This document shows positions 15,727-19,803 of a stretch of 19,803 bases of DNA, one piece after another; the stretch's first letter is position 1; the number at the start of each line of letters is the position of its first letter. The stretch spans positions 1-19,803 of the forward strand of contig QNFK01000005.1 of NCBI GenBank assembly GCA_003645495.1, written 5' to 3'. The translations under genes and the position numbers were made by a program. The stretch comes from Gammaproteobacteria bacterium (lineage in GTDB: Bacteria; Pseudomonadota; Gammaproteobacteria; Steroidobacterales; Woeseiaceae). The notes under the pieces were generated by a model, which was given only the letters and a program-made list of their open reading frames with translations, did not search any database and had not been told where the DNA came from.

Positions 15727-16638
15727 ATGCAAGTTTGTACAAAGTTGATTTTTTCCCTGTTGGTATTGATGTTGGTTTCCACAAGTTTTGCGCAATCAGA
15801 CGATGCCAGCAGCGCCGACGAATCTGAGCAGCTCAAAATTGCGGCGCTTGAGGCATTGATGTCTTCTCCGCCCGATCGTGCGCTGCCACTGGTTACAAAG
15901 GTTCTGGCGGGAGATCACAGTGACGAGGTGAAGACTCGTGCTCTGTTTGTGCTCAGCCAGATTGATCTGCCAGAAGCGCAAAACGTATTGCTTGAAACTG
16001 CCAGGAATGGCAGTGGCGATCTGAGGCTTGAAGCCATTCGCATGGTTGGTATTGGTGGTAACGAAGAGGCGCTTGCCGGACTTACCGCTATTTATGCAGG
16101 TGGGGACAGTGACGTTAAGGAAAGCGTGTTGCACGCATATCTGATCGCCGACGATAGCAACTCGGTATATGAGATTGCTGCAAATGCGACCAATGACGAG
16201 GAGTTTGAAACTGCTGTCGGAATTTTGGGCGTAATGGGTGCCAGTGAAGAATTGCGAAAACTTCGCGATCGGGAAGGGGTCTCAGAAAGCCTGATTCATG
16301 CGTACGCCATGTCCGGTGATTTTGAGTCATTGCAGGCTCTTGCGACCGACGCCAGTAACCCGGAGCGGCAGATGCAGGCGATTCAGGGTCTCGGCATCGT
16401 CGGTGGCGACGAAGTAAATGCGGCGTTACTGGAGATTTACCGCGGTTCGGATTCCGCAGACGTCAAGGATGCCGCATTGCATGGAATGATGGTTGCAGAT
16501 TACGACGATGGCGTATTGGAGCTGTTTCGCGCCAGCCAGGATGCCGGGGAAAAACGTGAGCTGCTGCGCATGCTGGTTATGATGGATAGCGACGCTGCAC
16601 TGGAGATCATTGATGAAACCCTTAGTGGTAACCAATGA
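15727..16638 (+). CDS. Exported HEAT-repeat protein of the sigma operon
   Basis: This 303-residue protein has a signal peptide (1-22, hydrophobic core LIFSLLVLMLVSTS, cleavage near SFA-Q). The mature part is acidic helical repeats of HEAT type, such as LRLEAIRMVGIGGNEEALAGL and the later RQMQAIQGLGIVGGDEVNAAL. It begins 14 bases after the anti-sigma stop, with AGGC before the ATG, so it is the third gene of the sigma operon. HEAT repeats bind other proteins and no catalytic residues are visible. In the periplasm it could detect a stress signal, bind the anti-sigma factor's periplasmic part, or be an effector of the response. These are inferences from operon position. No terminator is visible in the 33 bases before the convergent lipoprotein gene. 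Confidence 0.82.
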   Translation: MQVCTKLIFSLLVLMLVSTSFAQSDDASSADESEQLKIAALEALMSSPPDRALPLVTKVLAGDHSDEVKTRALFVLSQIDLPEAQNVLLETARNGSGDLRLEAIRMVGIGGNEEALAGLTAIYAGGDSDVKESVLHAYLIADDSNSVYEIAANATNDEEFETAVGILGVMGASEELRKLRDREGVSESLIHAYAMSGDFESLQALATDASNPERQMQAIQGLGIVGGDEVNAALLEIYRGSDSADVKDAALHGMMVADYDDGVLELFRASQDAGEKRELLRMLVMMDSDAALEIIDETLSGNQ

Positions 16639-16671
16639 TTCCCCCCAGCGGGCTATGTTATGCGCGCAGGA

Positions 16672-16899
16672 TTATCGACCCCCTTCGCAGTGACAAAACT
16701 CGTATTCCGGAATTTCTTCCTCTGCGCCACCTTTGGATAGCGGTTGCCTGGTTTCGCAGATCAGGTATTTTCCCGGCGGGCAATCTGTAACCTTCCTGGC
16801 TGGCTCGGCGCTTTGGTTCATATTCGCACAAGCTGTGATTAGGGCGGCAACGATCGCGATCGCGAAGGCGTCTCGTAGTATCCCTGGCTGTAATTTCAT
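16672..16899 (-). CDS. Small Cys-rich lipoprotein A
   Basis: This 75-residue precursor starts at the ATG 16897-16899 (MKLQPGILRDAFAIAIVAALITAC), with lipobox LITAC. The longer open frame to 17016 has no signal-like start and overlaps the neighbouring gene. The mature peptide of about 50 residues carries the pattern C-x7-C (CPPGKYLIC) then about 20 residues and C-x-C in FCHC. The same pattern occurs in the lipoprotein immediately upstream, so the two are paralogues. The spacing suggests disulfides or a bound metal; the sequence cannot say which. The gene lies 25 bases after the second lipoprotein gene on the same strand and converges on the HEAT gene. Family and function are unknown to me. Confidence 0.72.
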   Translation of the reverse strand: MKLQPGILRDAFAIAIVAALITACANMNQSAEPARKVTDCPPGKYLICETRQPLSKGGAEEEIPEYEFCHCEGGR

Positions 16900-16924
16900 A
16901 TTCCTGTCTCGGTCGCTGGCTGAA

Positions 16925-17167
16925 TTATTTATCAATCTGGCTTGCTGGCCGACAACTGCAAAAAGCCGGATCGCGACGCGACATGTCGCTGACACTGGAG
17001 CCGGTCCCGCCATCACAAACCATGACCTGGCCCGCCTTGCAAGATGGTCCGGCGGTTGATGATCGGGTGCGCCCGGACGTGCTGGTGCAGGCGGTAACCA
17101 GCATGCTAATAATAATGACTGCGGGCAGATGCAAATTCGTGAATTGAAGACGCATGCCGCTGATCAT
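16925..17167 (-). CDS. Small Cys-rich lipoprotein B
   Basis: This 80-residue precursor's start ATG (17165-17167) overlaps the TGA of the FkbM gene (ATGA). A second in-frame ATG at 17153-17155 is an alternative start giving MRLQFTNLHLPAVIIISMLVTAC. The lipobox is LVTAC. The mature part has CKAGQVMVC (C-x7-C) and, 18 residues later, CSC, matching lipoprotein A (CPPGKYLIC...CHC). The overlap suggests translational coupling to the FkbM methyltransferase gene. The mature part is rich in Ser, Thr and Gly after the anchor. No known family is recognised. Confidence 0.72.
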   Translation of the reverse strand: MISGMRLQFTNLHLPAVIIISMLVTACTSTSGRTRSSTAGPSCKAGQVMVCDGGTGSSVSDMSRRDPAFCSCRPASQIDK

Positions 17168-17886
17168 ACACGCAGGAACGACACTTCCCGGCCGATCTCG
17201 GAAATGGCAAATATTTTGTAGCCGTCATCGCGAAGTCGCCTGATGACACCCGCAGTTTTCTCCATGCCGATGTCTGCAAAGCGGTGGTGAAACTCAACCA
17301 GTAACTGCGTAGGTTTGATCGGTGAGGCCAACAGTCCATCCAGCACTTCGTATTCAGCACCTTCAATGTCCATTTTGAGCAGATCGATGTGCTGGTGGCC
17401 AAGCTTCTCGGCAATGCTCGATAAACTATAAGCCGGTACTTCGATTACATCGTCAATCGTTTCTTTCTCTGCAATCATCGTGTACATGACATCAGATTTG
17501 CTACCATCTTTTTTAAGGCGAGGGTAAAACTTTAAACTGCCATCCTGGGCAGTTACCGCCCACGGGTGAAAATGAAAGCGCTCTGGAAGGTCTGTGCCCG
17601 CCAGCATATCGATCGAGTTTGGTGTCGGGTCAAATCCATGCACCGTTACACCGTATTTATCGATTATGGACAGGTCGAAATCAATCTCAGCGCCGACGCC
17701 GAGCGAATAGACGATACTGCTCTCGTTCAATCCCTCTGGCGTGAACCACCAGCCACCGTCTTTTATGGAAGCGACATCAATGTCATTTTTCAGGCGTAAC
17801 TCTTTACCGACAAGGCGTTTGAAAAAGCGCTTCTTGCGCTGATATCCAGGTGTTTTTTCTATGCGCTTCCAGGCTGCTATGGCCAT
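17164..17886 (-). CDS. FkbM family methyltransferase
   Basis: This 240-residue protein has a Rossmann-type SAM-dependent methyltransferase fold. VYSLGVGAEIDFD (59-71) is the glycine-rich SAM loop, GFDPTPNS (84-91) is the acidic strand-2 end, and LLKMDIEGAEYEVLDGL (169-185) is the characteristic FkbM motif. Family members O-methylate sugars, polyketides or glycans; the substrate here is unknown. AGGAGT on the minus strand (plus 17891-17896) lies 4 bases before the ATG. It starts 11 bases after the Sel1-like gene's stop and overlaps the next lipoprotein gene by ATGA, so all are probably one transcript. It has no signal peptide, so it acts in the cytoplasm, possibly on a surface-glycan or peptide precursor. 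No glycosyltransferases are nearby. Confidence 0.85.
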   Translation of the reverse strand: MAIAAWKRIEKTPGYQRKKRFFKRLVGKELRLKNDIDVASIKDGGWWFTPEGLNESSIVYSLGVGAEIDFDLSIIDKYGVTVHGFDPTPNSIDMLAGTDLPERFHFHPWAVTAQDGSLKFYPRLKKDGSKSDVMYTMIAEKETIDDVIEVPAYSLSSIAEKLGHQHIDLLKMDIEGAEYEVLDGLLASPIKPTQLLVEFHHRFADIGMEKTAGVIRRLRDDGYKIFAISEIGREVSFLRV

Positions 17887-17897
17887 TTCAACTCCTG

Positions 17898-18416
17898 CTA
17901 CCGGGTTAGCGCCAGCTCGATATCATAGTCCGGATAGGTGCCCTGGCTTTTCGCGCAGCGCAATTCGAAATTGCGGCTGCCGACTGCGGTGCGTTTTGCG
18001 CAGGTCACGCCTTGTGTGTCGGACCCGTACTTTTCGGCATATGCTTTTATCTTTTCGTCGACCATCGAACGTTGTGCTGTATTGAGTGCCTGATACATCG
18101 TGTCAAAGGTTTTCTGCCATTCCTCGTTGCCGGATTCACATGCGACGCCCAACCAGGCCAGTCCGAATAGAATTGATTTATTGGTGCCCTGACCCTGCAT
18201 AAACATGATAGACAGCAAATATTGAGATTCCTTGAGTCCCTTACTTGCGGTGTCGCTCAGGTATTTGAACGCAGTTTTGTAGTCACCATCGTCGTATGCG
18301 CGGATGCCGTTTATCTCCATTTTGTATAACGTATTGAGTCGTTGAGTGTCATACAAACCCGCTGTTGCGGGCGCTGCCACGACCAATATCAAAAGGGCAA
18401 TCAGAGCGTGTTTCAT
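17898..18416 (-). CDS. Exported Sel1-like repeat protein
   Basis: This 172-residue protein has a signal peptide (1 to about 19, MKHALIALLILVVAAPATA). The middle (about 36-95) is a Sel1/TPR-like helix pair set: AYDDGDYKTAFKYLSDTASKG, then SQYLLSIMFMQGQG and LFGLAWLGVACESG. Such repeats mediate protein contacts. Three Cys residues in the mature part (in VACESG, VTCAKR and LRCAKS) may form a disulfide. The start ATG (18414-18416) has a weak GGGAA site. It is the first of a tight minus-strand group with FkbM and the two Cys-rich lipoproteins, after a gap of about 84 bases from MsrQ. Function is unknown; a periplasmic adaptor is the simplest reading. Confidence 0.75.
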   Translation of the reverse strand: MKHALIALLILVVAAPATAGLYDTQRLNTLYKMEINGIRAYDDGDYKTAFKYLSDTASKGLKESQYLLSIMFMQGQGTNKSILFGLAWLGVACESGNEEWQKTFDTMYQALNTAQRSMVDEKIKAYAEKYGSDTQGVTCAKRTAVGSRNFELRCAKSQGTYPDYDIELALTR

Positions 18417-18500
18417 TATCCGGTTCCCGGCAATAACAGACCACTGCGGGTCCTTCAGGCACTACGGTAGCAGATCGGCAAGCACCGCGAAATACGCAGA

Positions 18501-19127
18501 TCAGGTCGCCGGATTGGAGGCAAGGCGTGTCTTTTTTTGCCGGGAACGCCAGATGCGGTAGCCGAGCAAAAACGCAAGAATGACGGCGTAGATGGCTGGG
18601 TCAGTGGCGTCCAGTTTGACCTGCCACCAGTAGTGCCACACCCCTAGAATCGCCGCGACATAAACAGCATTGTGGAGTTTTTGCCAACGTCTGCCCATGC
18701 TACGGCGAATCCGGGCAGTCGAGGTTGCCGCCAGTGCAAGCAAAATCAGGAAGGCGCAAAAACCGATTGTGATGAACGGACGTTCGAAAATATCTTCAGC
18801 AATGGCTGAGAGCAGGAGACCTTGGTCGAGAACCAGCCAGGTCAGGAAATGCATTAGCACGTAGAAAAACGCAAACAGGCCGAGCATGCGACGGAAACGG
18901 CTGAGCCAGTTCCAGCCGCTTATCTGGCGCAGGGGTGTTACAGACAAAGCCAAAAGGATGAATCTCAGTCCCCAGTTACCGAACCGGTCCTGCAATTCTT
19001 CTACCGGGTTGGCGCCGAGCGTTCCTGTTATTGCGAAAATGTCACCGACGATGAGCGCAGCGGGAATCAGGCAGGTGAGAAAAACCAGCGGCTTCCAGAT
19101 GAAGCGTATTTGGCGAGTAGCATCCAT
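18501..19127 (-). CDS. msrQ: MsrQ, heme-binding membrane subunit of periplasmic methionine sulfoxide reductase
   Basis: This 208-residue polytopic protein matches MsrQ (formerly YedZ) in length and helices. The N-terminus RFIWKPLVFLTCLIPAALIV, the segment NWGLRFILLALSVTPLR and the later YVLMHFLTWL, QKLHNAVYVAAI and GVWHYWWQVK are family-like. The histidines in these segments are the expected heme ligands. MsrQ passes electrons from the quinone pool or a flavin reductase to MsrP, which repairs oxidised methionine in periplasmic proteins. It begins 12 bases after the MsrP stop, as in the usual msrPQ operon. The C-terminal tail is short and basic (RSRQKKTR), so it faces the cytoplasm. Confidence 0.9.
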   Translation of the reverse strand: MDATRQIRFIWKPLVFLTCLIPAALIVGDIFAITGTLGANPVEELQDRFGNWGLRFILLALSVTPLRQISGWNWLSRFRRMLGLFAFFYVLMHFLTWLVLDQGLLLSAIAEDIFERPFITIGFCAFLILLALAATSTARIRRSMGRRWQKLHNAVYVAAILGVWHYWWQVKLDATDPAIYAVILAFLLGYRIWRSRQKKTRLASNPAT

Positions 19128-19139
19128 GAAAAGTCCGCG

Positions 19140-19803
19140 CTAGAAGTTTTTTCTAAGGTCCAGCCCGGCATACAAATGTGCGACCTGCTCGCTGTAGCCG
19201 TTGCCCTTGAGCGTTGGTGGCTTGGCCGCGTGGAGCCGGCTTGTCAGGCCGCTCCCGCCGCTCGAGCCTATGCGGCGTTCCCTGGCCTGGCTCCAGCGGG
19301 GGTGGCTGACCTCCGGATTTACGTTGGCGTAGAAACCGTATTCGTTTGCGGCTGCCAGTGCCCAACTCGTCCGCGGCCGAGTTTCGCTGAAATGAATTCT
19401 GACGATACCCTTGATGCCCTTGAAGCCGTATTTCCATGGTACGACCAGCCGAATCGGCGCGCCGTTCTGGTTTGGCAATTCCTCGCCGTATACACCGACA
19501 GCAAGTATCGGCAACGGATTAGTCGCCTCAGCAATTGTCAGACCTTCGACATAAGGCCAGCGCAAGGATCGGCCACGTTGTCCCGGCATGTTCTCTTTGT
19601 CCAGCAGCGTTTCGAAAACGACGTACTTTGCACTCGACAGTGGTCGTAACTGCTTAATGACATCAGCCAGTGGAATGCCGACCCACGGTATAACCATCGA
19701 CCAGGCTTCAACGCAGCGCATACGATAAATGCGCTCTTCGAGTGTGTGCGGTTTGATGAAGTCCTCGAGATTGAAAGTACCGGTCTTCTCGGCGTTGCCG
19801 GAA
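19140..19803 (-). CDS. msrP: MsrP, molybdopterin catalytic subunit of methionine sulfoxide reductase, N-terminus cut by window edge
   Basis: The frame reads from the right edge to the TAG at 19140-19142, about 220 residues. It opens with a [20 protein letters not shown] segment and includes [15 protein letters not shown], whose Cys coordinates the molybdenum cofactor in MsrP (YedY). Also visible are [44 protein letters not shown] and the conserved end [19 protein letters not shown]. The protein reduces methionine sulfoxide in periplasmic proteins; the upstream Tat signal expected in this family lies outside the window. The first Met visible in frame (19721) is internal, so the gene is not complete here. 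It is the first visible gene of the msrPQ operon. Confidence 0.92.
   Translation of the reverse strand, partial: SGNAEKTGTFNLEDFIKPHTLEERIYRMRCVEAWSMVIPWVGIPLADVIKQLRPLSSAKYVVFETLLDKENMPGQRGRSLRWPYVEGLTIAEATNPLPILAVGVYGEELPNQNGAPIRLVVPWKYGFKGIKGIVRIHFSETRPRTSWALAAANEYGFYANVNPEVSHPRWSQARERRIGSSGGSGLTSRLHAAKPPTLKGNGYSEQVAHLYAGLDLRKNF

Noticed and set aside
16733..17059. Plus-strand frame across the two small lipoproteins
   Set aside because: It is antisense to both lipoproteins. The two minus-strand frames have lipoboxes and a shared Cys pattern, which the plus frame does not explain.
1..19803. CRISPR arrays, tRNAs, prophage or transposase genes
   Set aside because: I saw no regularly spaced direct repeats, no tRNA-like cloverleaf and no mobile-element protein motifs on either strand.

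Overview
The window reads like the chromosome of a free-living Gammaproteobacterium. It has mid-50s GC, dense coding on both strands, an MsrP/MsrQ pair, a short-N-terminus relative of the CadC/FlgO-type TPR membrane proteins, and many secreted or lipid-anchored envelope proteins. The overall style resembles Woeseiaceae/Steroidobacter-like marine lineages, but that placement is recalled gene style, not a computed result. I see no rRNA, tRNA, CRISPR array, transposase, integrase or phage gene. No gene-free stretch exceeds about 250 bases.

Layout, left to right. (1) Plus strand, 2-3563: the 3' part of an alkaline-phosphatase-superfamily enzyme, a NYN-domain protein that starts on TTG inside its stop codon, a 66-residue HIG1-type membrane protein, and a large divergent pyruvate-kinase-like protein overlapping the HIG1 gene by 20 bases. 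(2) Minus strand, 3622-5340: a thiamine-diphosphate enzyme that looks like a bacterial counterpart of human ILVBL/HACL2 (2-hydroxyacyl-CoA lyase). It is divergent from (3) an exported TPR + S41 peptidase-like protein and a lipid-anchored metallo-beta-lactamase-fold protein of the AHL-lactonase type (plus strand, 5431-8117). (4) Minus strand: a PhzF-like isomerase and a 693-residue lipoprotein with two phospholipase-D HKD motifs, separated by an inverted pair of REP-like elements. (5) Plus strand, 11541-16638: a three-TM CadC/FlgO-type TPR protein, a small four-TM protein, then a tight ECF sigma factor / one-TM anti-sigma / exported HEAT-repeat operon. (6) Minus strand, 16672-19803: MsrP (partial) and MsrQ, a Sel1-like exported protein, an FkbM methyltransferase, and two tiny paralogous Cys-rich lipoproteins.

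How they fit together. Most of the window is envelope and stress oriented: periplasmic methionine-sulfoxide repair, an ECF regulatory cassette, several lipoproteins and exported repeat proteins. No single complete pathway is present. The parts that most look undescribed are the FkbM plus twin Cys-rich lipoprotein block, the sigma/anti-sigma/HEAT cassette, and the remodelled pyruvate-kinase-like protein coupled to a HIG1 protein. None of these is proven to be a system by sequence alone.

Several starts were moved from the longest open frame to an internal codon with a better ribosome-binding site or family fit: the HIG1 protein, the MBL lipoprotein, PhzF, the PLD lipoprotein, the TPR protein, the anti-sigma factor and one small lipoprotein. 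Family assignments come from motif recognition and memory, not from database searches.
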